Origin: a bacterium
GTDB lineage: Bacteria; Cyanobacteriota; Vampirovibrionia; Gastranaerophilales; Gastranaerophilaceae
Length of the DNA: 64,000 nt
Assembly: GCA_017941035.1 (NCBI GenBank)
Contig: JAGAXG010000029.1
Location: 1 to 64,000 of the forward strand
Reading direction: 5' to 3'
The translations under genes were made by a program, and so were the position numbers. Below the pieces are notes generated by a model. That model did not search any database. It was not told the origin of the DNA and saw only the letters and a program-made list of their open reading frames with translations. Positions 36,143 to 44,890 of this stretch are shown here, one piece after another; positions within the stretch are counted from its first letter, which is position 1, and the number at the start of each line of letters is the position of its first letter.

Positions 36143-38134
36143 ATGAGTATTAATGGTGTTAATCAACAAACAGATATTCAAAAACTTCTAAAAGCGATGA
36201 AAAACCAACAAGCTGGGTCAACTAAAAAGACTCAGAATATGCCTTCTTGGATGAGAGCTGATGGATCAATTTTTGAAAAGAATGCTAACATGGTTAGCAC
36301 TAACAATTCTGTTGCAAATTCTCAAAAAGCCAATAAATCTGCTAATGCTCAAAGAACTGTAAGAACTCAAGGTAGTACATCTGCTTTATCAACTCAAAAT
36401 ACTAATAATACTGCGGGTACAACAAAAGCTAATAATGCTTCTATGCATAAAGGTGCAGTAGCGAGTATGCTTAAAGGCGATAACAATAATCATAAAATTG
36501 TTGACCTTAATATTGATTTTGATAACCTTCAATCACTTGGTGAAGGAGATTTGAATAATTTAAAATCTGAATTAACAGATTTAAAAGATTCTAATTTACC
36601 TTCTTTCTTAACTAATTCTATTTCTGCAAAATTGAAAAAGGTTAATGCTGAAATAACTAATAGAGCACAAAATCAATTTAATATCAGTGATAATCAAAAT
36701 AGTAATAAAGTCGGTAATAGTGATACCGATCCCGCTCAAAAGAAAGAATTTTCAAATGAAGATGCAAAACAAGGTCAGGTTGAAGCTGAAAATGGCACAA
36801 AAGATGCTGAACAAGGTACTTCTCAAATGATCCAAACTTCAACCGCGATGCAATCTTTGAATTCTACAATGCAGAAAGATACTGCAAAAATGAACAAAGA
36901 AATGAAAGCTGCTAGAGCGGATATGAAGAAAAATACTCAAATGATGCAAAAAGAAGCTAAAAAAGCAGAAAAAGCAAATGCTCAAAATCAGAAAATTAAT
37001 GAGGATATTGAACGTATAAACCAAGATATTGAACAGTTATCTGCTCAACAAAAGGCTAATAATGAACAGAATACAAGCGTTTCTGGTGATACTAATGCAG
37101 TAAATTCTCAAAATTCTGATTATCAGGCGCAAATTCAGGAGATGAATGCTCAGATTGGTTCTAAACAGAACAAACAAGCCACTAATACCAGAACTCAACA
37201 ACAAAGTACAAAGAAGATAAAAACAATTGCTTCTAAATCAAACAAATCTATTAGAACTTTGACAAAAACTTCTAAAGCTTTCAAACAACAGCAAACTCAA
37301 AATACTCAAGCTGTTCAACAAGAAGAACAAAAGTCTAATAAGGTTTTAAATGTAGCTAATAAAGTTGATGAAATTTCAAACATTGTAAAAACTACAGGCA
37401 CAGTTGTAAAATATACTGGTATAGCGATGCAAGCATGGACTTTTACAGCTGCCGCTGGTAAAATTACTGAAAAAGTCGGCAAAGGAGCTGAAGTTGCAGG
37501 TAATTATGGTATTGCTGCAGCTAATGTTACAAAAACAGCAGTATATACTGCTCAGGGCAATATTATGGGAGCTATGATGTCGGCAGGAACTGCTGTTATG
37601 GCAGGTGCAAGCGCTATTGACGGGACAAAAGATTTGGCAAATTCTCTAAAGAGCACAACAAACGAGGCTACTCAACTAGCAACAGAAAATGCCACTCAAA
37701 CGGCTACAGAAAATGCCACTCAAACAGCAACAGAAAATGCTACCCAAACGGCAGCAGAAAATGCCACTCAAACAGCAACAGAAAATGCTACCCAAACGGC
37801 AGCAGAAAATGCCACCCAAACAGCAACAGAAAATGCTACCCAAACGGCAGCAGAAAATGCCACCCAAACAGCAACAGAAAGTGCCACCCAAACGGCAGCA
37901 GAAAGTGCTACTCAAACGGCAACAGAAGGAGTCGCTCAAGATGTTGCTAAAAATGCAACAAAGAAAGGATTAAAGAAAATGGTTAAAGATGACTGGATGA
38001 ACTTGGGTAATTCACTTTTAGGTGCAGCTCAAACATTCGCTAACAAAGATGAAGCTTCTCAAACTGTAACAAATCCTATTCAACAGAATAACAGAGCGAC
38101 TAATGCTAATATTCGTAGAAGAAGAATTATCTAA
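36143..38134 (+). CDS. Large Gln/Asn/Thr-rich protein with coiled coil and tandem octapeptide repeats
   Basis: A 663-residue protein of unknown function. N-terminal part polar and Asn/Ser/Thr-rich; residues about 225-400 are predicted coiled coil (MQKDTAKMNKEMKAARADM on); residues about 430-510 are Ala/Gly-rich and hydrophobic and could bind or span a membrane. Then ten octapeptide repeats of the type A(T/A)EN(or S)ATQT occur at about 513-592, followed by a charged tail ending NIRRRRII. There is no signal peptide. GAGAGG lies nine bases upstream of the ATG. It lies beside the adhesin array but on the opposite strand. The layout recalls secreted translocators or effectors, but no family is claimed. 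Confidence 0.75.
   Translation: MSINGVNQQTDIQKLLKAMKNQQAGSTKKTQNMPSWMRADGSIFEKNANMVSTNNSVANSQKANKSANAQRTVRTQGSTSALSTQNTNNTAGTTKANNASMHKGAVASMLKGDNNNHKIVDLNIDFDNLQSLGEGDLNNLKSELTDLKDSNLPSFLTNSISAKLKKVNAEITNRAQNQFNISDNQNSNKVGNSDTDPAQKKEFSNEDAKQGQVEAENGTKDAEQGTSQMIQTSTAMQSLNSTMQKDTAKMNKEMKAARADMKKNTQMMQKEAKKAEKANAQNQKINEDIERINQDIEQLSAQQKANNEQNTSVSGDTNAVNSQNSDYQAQIQEMNAQIGSKQNKQATNTRTQQQSTKKIKTIASKSNKSIRTLTKTSKAFKQQQTQNTQAVQQEEQKSNKVLNVANKVDEISNIVKTTGTVVKYTGIAMQAWTFTAAAGKITEKVGKGAEVAGNYGIAAANVTKTAVYTAQGNIMGAMMSAGTAVMAGASAIDGTKDLANSLKSTTNEATQLATENATQTATENATQTATENATQTAAENATQTATENATQTAAENATQTATENATQTAAENATQTATESATQTAAESATQTATEGVAQDVAKNATKKGLKKMVKDDWMNLGNSLLGAAQTFANKDEASQTVTNPIQQNNRATNANIRRRRII
37679..37918 (+). 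repeat. Tandem 24-bp coding repeat (ten units)
   Basis: Ten in-frame 24-bp units encode ATENATQT, AAENATQT or ATES/AAES variants, with a 48-bp higher-order alternation in the middle. The near-identical units leave several other frames open, which are shadows. Confidence 0.9.
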
Positions 38135-38210
38135 TCGCAGCATTTAATTTTCAATAGTGCACTTGCGATGTCCGTTATATTTAAGTTTATTCTTCAGCGG
38201 TATGTTTTTA

Positions 38211-40958
38211 TTATTTTACAGCAAGCATGTTGTTACTGTTTTCAAGCAATATATTCATATACAAAAGCTGGTTTGCAATTGCTTTATCAATATTAATAAA
38301 TTCTGCTCCGGCTCTTGAAGATGTCGCTGAAACAACTTTTGCTTGTGCATTAATATCTAATCCCCCATATGAAAGATGAACAGGTATTATATCGCCAACT
38401 TTCAATGTGTTATTGTGATTTACCGCTAAACCGCCTCTTGAAACATCAATTAGCCTGTCTACACCATTATTTGTTCTTTCCATTAAGACTGGGTTTGTCG
38501 TTTGTGAAACATTAAATCTCATATATTGACGTTTATCAACAGCGCTGACCAATTGATCATCAACTCTTTGTTTGTATGCTACACGTCCATCTTGATCCTC
38601 ATATGCAGGTTGTGCCGGATCCGTAGGAGTAGATGTAGGAGTTGGTGTAGAAGTTGGTGTAGGAGTTGGAGTTGGTGTGGATGTTTGTTCATCAGGCATT
38701 TCTAAAGGTGTATCTGATGCGATTCCATCATCAGGGTCGACATTTGAAGGAATACCATTAAATATTCCGTCGCCATCTCCTTCCGGATAATAGTAATTTC
38801 TTTCTGTTTCTTTGCGACCTTCTGGAATGTCATCAGGTCTTACAGCATGACCGGTAGGAATTTCTTTTGAACCTACAACTTTATTTGTAGATGGGTTTAC
38901 ATCTTTTGAATAACCGTCTTTATTAAAATGAGCTTCAATACCGTTAGCAAAAATATTGTCTGCATTTATATCAAGAGTCCCGTTATCTAAAACTGCATTT
39001 TTAACTTTTACGGTAGAACCTGCCCAAGCTTCGTGCCCATTATCAACAAGTTCATCTGTTGGTCTGATATTATGGTTTATATCAAGCGCTTTTATTGTTG
39101 CATGATTTGGCAAAGCTTCATCTCTATAATCAGGCTTGTCATATCCTCCGTCTTTTTGACCATAATCTCTTGGTCCGAAATAATCATTAGGAATCACTGA
39201 GTCATCTGTAATATGCCCAAGATTTTCAATTTCAAGTGATTTTCCCCTTGTGATTGCTGTTAAATCACCTTCAGAAGTAATATTCGCAATTTTAGTGTTA
39301 CCTGCGAACTCAACTTCTAAATCTCCTTCTCTAGCAATCATTGTACAAACTTCATTTGTTTTTATTTCATTCTCTCTTCCATAATCGCTGTCATTAAAAC
39401 TGTTTTCTTTTAAATATATATTTTCGTTTGATAGTGCATCCATTTTATAACCGTCTTCTGCTCTGTTTTGAATAAAGGTCACTGCATTATCTTTTTCTCC
39501 GATACTTCCGTTTGAAATAAGTGATATACCCCACCCTTCAATATTAGTATCACTATTATCATTTGGTCTAGCGTTAACCATATTAAAACGGGTTCCGCTA
39601 TTATTTTTACCGTAATCATCATCAACCGTAAGTATTACTCTTCCGTCAGCATTTATTGTATCGATATTCATATCAGAATTTATTGCGGAATAATTTATCA
39701 CAAGATCGTTTTCTTTTAATGCTGTTGTGTTCGTTGTTTTTGCATCAACTTTCCCTTGAATACTTCCGTTTATTGATTTTGTAAAATCACGTGAACCTTC
39801 TTCCTTGGGTCCAATTCCTGTACAGCCTGAACCTGTGCAGGCACTTTGTTCAACAGGTAATCCTATAGTCCCGTTGATTACTCTCATTGTTAAATCCCCG
39901 TCAGCACTAAGAAGGATTTTTTCAACTCCGTGATTTAAAAGACTTCCGTTATTGATATTTATATCTATATTTTTACCGGCAGTTACATATTTGTCTTTAT
40001 TAGAATTATCGCCTATTATAATATTACCACCGTCTGCTTTCATCTCAACATTGTTTTTAGCACTAACAAGTCCTTGAACTTTGATACCGCTTGTGGATTT
40101 GTCATTTAATATAACATTACCGTTTCCTGCGGTTTTACCTGTCGAAGTTATTATAATTCCATTATTTCCTGTATTTTTTACAACTATATTCCCTTTTCCA
40201 TAATTAATGACATCATTACTGATGTTTGTACCGACTGAAGATGTTAAAGTAATTTGTCCGTCGCGTGTAATAATATTATTTGCAGGATGTATGTTTTGTG
40301 TATTTACAATATTGTTAAAAATTTCTTCTGCTCTTGCTCTACCTTCAGCAATGTGATTATTGCCTGTACCTGAAAGCATTTTCCCAGGTATTTGAATATT
40401 CCCTGAATGTATGTCTATATCTTTTGTTGTAATAACTTTCCCATTTATAATTACTGTTCCATTATTATTTGATTGTGTAAGAACTGAATAATCTGCTCTT
40501 GGATTTAATTTATAGTCGTTATAAACAGATTGTGTTGGTGTGTATATTCCCAATGAACCTACATTTATTACACCTGATGCGCCTACAATTGTTCCGTTTG
40601 GAGATACAAATATTGCTCGCCCGTTGTAAAAATTCCCGTCTTTCATAGAATTAACAACACCATCAATTTTTATTTGATTATCTACTAAGTTTATAAAGGT
40701 GTTTACTTTATCTGCTCCGTATGTATAAATAAGATTCGCAATATCACCTTCGCTAAGATTAAATGTATTATACTTTCTGTAACCTATATCTGTACCAGTA
40801 ATCATATCGGTAGGTTTAATGTTGAATACCCCATTTTCTCCTTTGACTCCGGTAATTTCTGTTCCAATAGCTTTTAAAAGCATTGAATTCTGTACAAGAA
40901 ATAGTGATGTAAGCATTGCTGAAATTATACGTTTTGCGCGAAGTCTTATTACACTCAT
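38211..40958 (-). CDS. LktA/FHA-type adhesin with C-terminal PilZ domain (copy 3)
   Basis: A 915-residue exported protein, the last and shortest of three tandem paralogues. A basic signal peptide (about 1-31) precedes an FHA/two-partner-secretion-like domain (about 32-140: NGRAIFVSPNGTIVGASGVINVG), then beta-helix-like repeats, a conserved Cys pair (ACTGSGCTGIG), an Asp-rich Ca-binding-like segment ([10 protein letters not shown]...DPDDG), and a short TPTPTPTST linker. The last ~110 residues are a PilZ domain: RQYMR (RxxxR) and DVSRGG (DxSxxG). AAAGGA lies about eight bases before the ATG. It has a promoter at 41003-41033. A matching TpsB transporter is not in the window. Confidence 0.85.
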   Translation of the reverse strand: MSVIRLRAKRIISAMLTSLFLVQNSMLLKAIGTEITGVKGENGVFNIKPTDMITGTDIGYRKYNTFNLSEGDIANLIYTYGADKVNTFINLVDNQIKIDGVVNSMKDGNFYNGRAIFVSPNGTIVGASGVINVGSLGIYTPTQSVYNDYKLNPRADYSVLTQSNNNGTVIINGKVITTKDIDIHSGNIQIPGKMLSGTGNNHIAEGRARAEEIFNNIVNTQNIHPANNIITRDGQITLTSSVGTNISNDVINYGKGNIVVKNTGNNGIIITSTGKTAGNGNVILNDKSTSGIKVQGLVSAKNNVEMKADGGNIIIGDNSNKDKYVTAGKNIDININNGSLLNHGVEKILLSADGDLTMRVINGTIGLPVEQSACTGSGCTGIGPKEEGSRDFTKSINGSIQGKVDAKTTNTTALKENDLVINYSAINSDMNIDTINADGRVILTVDDDYGKNNSGTRFNMVNARPNDNSDTNIEGWGISLISNGSIGEKDNAVTFIQNRAEDGYKMDALSNENIYLKENSFNDSDYGRENEIKTNEVCTMIAREGDLEVEFAGNTKIANITSEGDLTAITRGKSLEIENLGHITDDSVIPNDYFGPRDYGQKDGGYDKPDYRDEALPNHATIKALDINHNIRPTDELVDNGHEAWAGSTVKVKNAVLDNGTLDINADNIFANGIEAHFNKDGYSKDVNPSTNKVVGSKEIPTGHAVRPDDIPEGRKETERNYYYPEGDGDGIFNGIPSNVDPDDGIASDTPLEMPDEQTSTPTPTPTPTSTPTPTSTPTDPAQPAYEDQDGRVAYKQRVDDQLVSAVDKRQYMRFNVSQTTNPVLMERTNNGVDRLIDVSRGGLAVNHNNTLKVGDIIPVHLSYGGLDINAQAKVVSATSSRAGAEFINIDKAIANQLLYMNILLENSNNMLAVK

Positions 40959-41002
40959 TTGTTTATCCTTTCAAAATTATAATATATCTTATAGTATATC
41001 CT

Positions 41003-41033
41003 ATTTTAACAAGAGCATAATTAAAAATGTCAA
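41003..41033 (-). promoter_or_regulatory. Probable promoter of adhesin copy 3
   Basis: Minus strand TTGACA (41028-41033) and TAAAAT (41003-41008), spacer 19, with TG one base before the -10. The CTCTTGTTAAAAT end resembles the tRNA-Lys promoter (GTTCTTGCTAAAAT). A TATAAT closer to the ATG is an alternative -10. Confidence 0.4.
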
Positions 41034-41101
41034 TTTATTACTTTTTTTTAAGCATGCCTGTTCATATATTTTAAAAACTCTAAAATTTTTTTTTGCGCAA
41101 T

Positions 41102-41131
41102 AAAAAAGACTCCATAATAATATGGAGTCTT
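41102..41131 (-). terminator. Terminator of adhesin copy 2
   Basis: AAAAAGACTCCATA (41103-41116), loop ATAA, TATGGAGTCTTTTT (41121-41134), located just past the stop of the 41153-44662 gene on the minus strand, with a T run on that strand. Confidence 0.85.
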
Positions 41132-41152
41132 TTTCGTTTTCAGCTATTTATA

Positions 41153-44100
41153 TTATCTGTTGAATGATATATTAGGAGTTCTGTCTTCTAATAATATATT
41201 CAAGTATAACAATTTATTTGCTGTTGCTTGATTCAAGTTTACAAACATTGCTCCTGCTCTTGAATCTGTTGCTGTGATGACTTTTACATCAGCGTTGATG
41301 TCTAAATCACCGTATGAAATGTGTACTGGAACGATATCGCCTGCTTTTAATGTATTGCTGTGTTTTAGTGCGACACCGCCTCTCGAAACATCGATTAATC
41401 CGTTAACACCGTTATTTGTTTGCTCAAGTGCTACAGGTATGTTCGTATCATTTACGTTAAATCTCATAAATTGTCGTTTATCAATGTTGTCAATGTTCTG
41501 TTCGTCAACTCTTTGGTTGTATGCAATACGACCATCTTCATTTGATTCAATTACTGGCCCTTGAGTTGGATCCGGTGTTGGGTCTGGAGTTGGATCCGGT
41601 GTTGGATCAGGTGTTGGATCCGGAGTTGGATCAGGTGTTGGATCCGGAGTTGGATCCGGAGTTGGATCCGGTGTTGGGTCTGGTGTTGGATCCGGAGTTG
41701 GATCCGGAGTTGGATCAGGTGTTGGATCTGGAGTTGGATCAGGTGTTGGATCAGGTGTTGGATCCGGAGTTGGATCCGGAGTTGGATCCGGAGTTGGATC
41801 CGGAGTTGGATCCGGTGTTGGGTCTGGTGTTGGATCCGGAGTTGGATCAGGTTCATCAGGCATTTCTAATGGTGTATCAGATGCGATTCCGTCATCAGGG
41901 TCTACATTTGATGGTATTCCATCAAATATTCCATCACCATCTCCTTCTGGATAGTAGTAATTTCTTTCAAGTTCACTACGATCGCTAGGTATATCGTCAG
42001 GTCTAACAGCATGACCTGTTGGAATTTCGTCTGCTCCTACAACTTTATTTGTTGAAGGATCCACATTTTTTGAAAATCCGTCTTTGTTAAAATGAGCTGC
42101 TACTCCGTTTGCATAAATGTTATCTGCTGTTACATCCAATGTGCCTTGATCTAATACTGCATTATCTATTCTTACTTCAGAACCAGCCCAAGCTTCGTGT
42201 CCGCCATCAACAAGTTCTTCAGTTGGTCTGATATTATGATTAATGTCAAGAGCTTTTACTGTAGCATGATTTGGCAATGCTTCATCACGGTAGTCTGGCT
42301 TCATATATCCACCATCTTTTTGCCCGTAATCTCTAGGTCCAAAGTAATCATTAGGTGTTACTGATTGATCATCAATGTGGCCTAAATTTTTAATATGCAT
42401 TGTTTTGCCACGTGTTACAACGTTCAAATCTCCTTCAGCAGTAATATTATCTATTGTAGTATTCCCTGCAAATTCAATATTTACGTCGCCTTCTCTTGCA
42501 ATTATTGTGCAAGCTTTGTTGGTTTTAATTTCACCGCTACGTCCATATTCGTTAAAGCTGTTTTCTTTAAGATTAATATTTTCATTAGCTAAAACATCCA
42601 TACTGTAGCCATCTTCTGCTCCTGTTTGAATAAATGTTACAGGATTGTTTTCAGTTCCGATACTTCCGTTTGATATTAAGGAAATTCCTTTACCAGATAC
42701 ATTTGTACCATCACTTGCATTTACCATATTATAACGTTTTCCGGTATTATTATAACCGTAATCGTCATCAACAGTAAGTATAACTTTACCGTCAGCTTTA
42801 ATTGTGTCTATGTTCATATCTGAATCAATAGCAGCATAGTTGATAACTAAATCGTCAGGTTTTGCAACTTTATTTGTTTGGGCTTTTACTTTTCCTTTAA
42901 TATTTGCATTTACAGACTTTTTAAAATCTCTGGAACCTTCATTTTTAGGCCCTATTCCTGTACAGCCTGAACCTGTGCAAGCAGCTTGCTGTGTTTCTAA
43001 ACCGATAGTACCATCAGTTACCATCATATTTAAATCCCCGCCAGCATTTAATAAGACTTTTTCAACTCCGTAGTTTAAAAGACTGCCATTATCAATTGTA
43101 ATGTTAATATCTTTATTGGCACTTACATAATTATCATTTTCTGAATTGTCCCCGATAATTACGTTTCCACCACCTTTTTGATCAACATTAACATTAGCTT
43201 TTGCATTGACAAGACCTTGAACTCTTGTACCGCCTTGAGAATTATCGTTAATGTTAATATCTTTTTTAGCATTAACTCTTCCGTTAGATGATACATATGT
43301 CCCTGATTCGCCAATATTATTCATAGTGATATTATTATCACCATTGATATTTCCATTATTTACATTTAATCCGGCTTTGCCTTCATTTGTAAATGTTCCG
43401 TCTCCGCCGATATCAACATTACCTGTGATATTCATTCCTTGAGAACTTGATTCTTTATTTAAAAATTCTGCATTTCCTTTAGTTGTAAATGATCCGCCAA
43501 TATTCATTCCTGCAGTATCATGACTTCCATTTTTAACAAGAAATCCGTTTTGAACGTACGAATCACCGTCAGTTTTTACTGTGCCATTAATATCTATACC
43601 ATTTTTACCAACGTTTGCAATTTTCAAATTACCTTTGGTGTCTACTGTTCCGGTTACTTTTATGGCTGATTCAGAATCTGCTCTGTATGGACTGTTAAGA
43701 ATATCTGTATTCCCGCCACTTTTAACGTTCCCTGAAATATTAAGATCTGCGGAATTGTTAATAAAACTTAGTTTCCCATTAGCATTTGAAACATTTCCGC
43801 TAACAGTCAAACCTTTTTCTGCATCTCCATAATTATGTATGTATGTCGAACTTTCTTCACCGGTAGCGAAGTTTTTAACTGTTCCGGCAATATTGATACC
43901 GTTGTTATTTGGACCTACTGATCCATCTCCTTCACCGGTAATAACAATATGACCATTGCCGTCACTTGCAAACTGATTCCCTTTTGCAAGATTATCTGTA
44001 TTTACAAGATTGTCGAATAATGTTTTTGCCATTGCTTCGCTATTAATTTTATCCATTTTCGCGCTGTTTATACCCGCAATAACTCCGCCCTTATCGCTTA

Positions 44101-44662
44101 TATTTACGGAACTAGCACTTAATGTTACATCTCCGGAGGAAATAATTTTACCATCTATTGTAATTGGTCCTCCGGTTTTCATATCATATTTTTCAAAATC
44201 TGCAAATGCTTGTGCTGTTTGCAAATCTTTCAAATCAGAGAATGTCCCTTGGCTAGGAGCATATACTGCTAATGAGCCGACATTTATTACCCCAGATGCT
44301 CCTACAACCATTCCATTTGGAGACACGAATACTGCTTTTCCATTGTAAAAATTGCCATTTTTAACTGAGTTGACTATACCGTTTACTACTACTTGATTGT
44401 CAACTAAGTTGACGAATGTTGAAATGTCTGCGAAATTAAGATTTGCAATATCTCCGGCACTTAAATTAAAGTTTTGATACTGCCTAAAACCAACGGCACC
44501 ATCCGTTTTTGCCGGATCAATGTTGTAAATACCATTTACACCAGTAACACCACTAATGTCACTGGCAACAACGCTTAGTGTCATTGTTTGTTGTAAAACA
44601 AAGACTCCTGTCATCAATGATGCAAGAATTCTTCTTTGTGTCTTTCTACTCTTTCTCGTCAT
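41153..44662 (-). CDS. LktA/FHA-type adhesin with C-terminal PilZ domain (copy 2)
   Basis: A 1169-residue exported paralogue. Signal peptide about 1-33, FHA/TPS-like domain with NGKAVFVSPNGMVVGASGVINVG, then a long run of short glycine/asparagine-rich beta-helix turns (ISGNVKSGG..., INGTVKTDG...), ACTGSGCTGIGP, the Asp-rich GDGDGIFDGIPSNVDPDDG, an extended (TPDP)n linker of about 23 units, and a PilZ domain with RQFMR and DVSRGG. It is longer than copy 3 through extra beta-helix turns and the linker. AAAGGA lies seven bases before the ATG, and a terminator follows, so it is transcribed separately from copy 3. Confidence 0.85.
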   Translation of the reverse strand: MTRKSRKTQRRILASLMTGVFVLQQTMTLSVVASDISGVTGVNGIYNIDPAKTDGAVGFRQYQNFNLSAGDIANLNFADISTFVNLVDNQVVVNGIVNSVKNGNFYNGKAVFVSPNGMVVGASGVINVGSLAVYAPSQGTFSDLKDLQTAQAFADFEKYDMKTGGPITIDGKIISSGDVTLSASSVNISDKGGVIAGINSAKMDKINSEAMAKTLFDNLVNTDNLAKGNQFASDGNGHIVITGEGDGSVGPNNNGINIAGTVKNFATGEESSTYIHNYGDAEKGLTVSGNVSNANGKLSFINNSADLNISGNVKSGGNTDILNSPYRADSESAIKVTGTVDTKGNLKIANVGKNGIDINGTVKTDGDSYVQNGFLVKNGSHDTAGMNIGGSFTTKGNAEFLNKESSSQGMNITGNVDIGGDGTFTNEGKAGLNVNNGNINGDNNITMNNIGESGTYVSSNGRVNAKKDININDNSQGGTRVQGLVNAKANVNVDQKGGGNVIIGDNSENDNYVSANKDINITIDNGSLLNYGVEKVLLNAGGDLNMMVTDGTIGLETQQAACTGSGCTGIGPKNEGSRDFKKSVNANIKGKVKAQTNKVAKPDDLVINYAAIDSDMNIDTIKADGKVILTVDDDYGYNNTGKRYNMVNASDGTNVSGKGISLISNGSIGTENNPVTFIQTGAEDGYSMDVLANENINLKENSFNEYGRSGEIKTNKACTIIAREGDVNIEFAGNTTIDNITAEGDLNVVTRGKTMHIKNLGHIDDQSVTPNDYFGPRDYGQKDGGYMKPDYRDEALPNHATVKALDINHNIRPTEELVDGGHEAWAGSEVRIDNAVLDQGTLDVTADNIYANGVAAHFNKDGFSKNVDPSTNKVVGADEIPTGHAVRPDDIPSDRSELERNYYYPEGDGDGIFDGIPSNVDPDDGIASDTPLEMPDEPDPTPDPTPDPTPDPTPDPTPDPTPDPTPDPTPDPTPDPTPDPTPDPTPDPTPDPTPDPTPDPTPDPTPDPTPDPTPDPTPDPTPDPTPDPTPDPTQGPVIESNEDGRIAYNQRVDEQNIDNIDKRQFMRFNVNDTNIPVALEQTNNGVNGLIDVSRGGVALKHSNTLKAGDIVPVHISYGDLDINADVKVITATDSRAGAMFVNLNQATANKLLYLNILLEDRTPNISFNR
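41574..41851 (-). repeat. Tandem 12-bp repeat encoding the (TPDP)n linker
   Basis: About 23 units of a 12-bp repeat (variants of GGATCCGGAGTT and GGATCAGGTGTT on the plus strand). Several frames on both strands stay open across it; they are shadows of the adhesin gene. Short units like this are prone to slippage. Confidence 0.9.
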
Positions 44663-44757
44663 TTTCTAATCCTTTCATTGTTATGTCGTTTTCCATCATT
44701 TGCTTCTTTCTTTTCTTGTATAGAGCACACACATTTGCCATCGTCATGACATAATTA

Positions 44758-44795
44758 TTCTCTATAAATTAATAAACGTATTTTTCTCTATAAAT
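44758..44795. promoter_or_regulatory. Two direct repeats upstream of adhesin copy 2
   Basis: TTCTCTATAAAT occurs at 44758-44769 and 44784-44795, 26 bp apart, about 100-130 bp upstream of the ATG of the 41153-44662 gene. This spacing of two and a half helical turns is suggestive of regulator sites, but chance is possible in such AT-rich DNA. Confidence 0.3.
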
Positions 44796-44835
44796 ATTTA
44801 CTGTTTTTATTAAAATGTTAATAAAAATTTACAAA

Positions 44836-44868
44836 ACAAAAATGCTTGATTAATAATCAAGCATTTTT
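44836..44868 (-). terminator. Terminator of adhesin copy 1
   Basis: AAAAATGCTTGAT (44838-44850) pairs with ATCAAGCATTTTT (44856-44868), loop TAATA, just beyond the stop of the 44891-48112 gene on the minus strand. Confidence 0.85.
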
Positions 44869-44890
44869 GTTTTATATGTGTATTCTTATA

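Noticed and set aside
37679..37918. Possible CRISPR array (regular tandem units)
   Set aside because: The units are contiguous and in frame, without unique spacers, and lie within a coding sequence. No cas genes are present.
37676..37973. Cys-rich minus-strand and Lys/Gln-rich plus-strand frames in the octapeptide repeat
   Set aside because: Shadows of the 24-bp repeat of the 36143-38134 gene, with no start signals.
41521..41988. Open frames on the plus strand rich in Leu/Asp or Trp/Ile/Arg across the adhesin linker
   Set aside because: They arise because a 12-bp repeat leaves every frame open; no ribosome site, and the minus-strand frame encodes the conserved adhesin.
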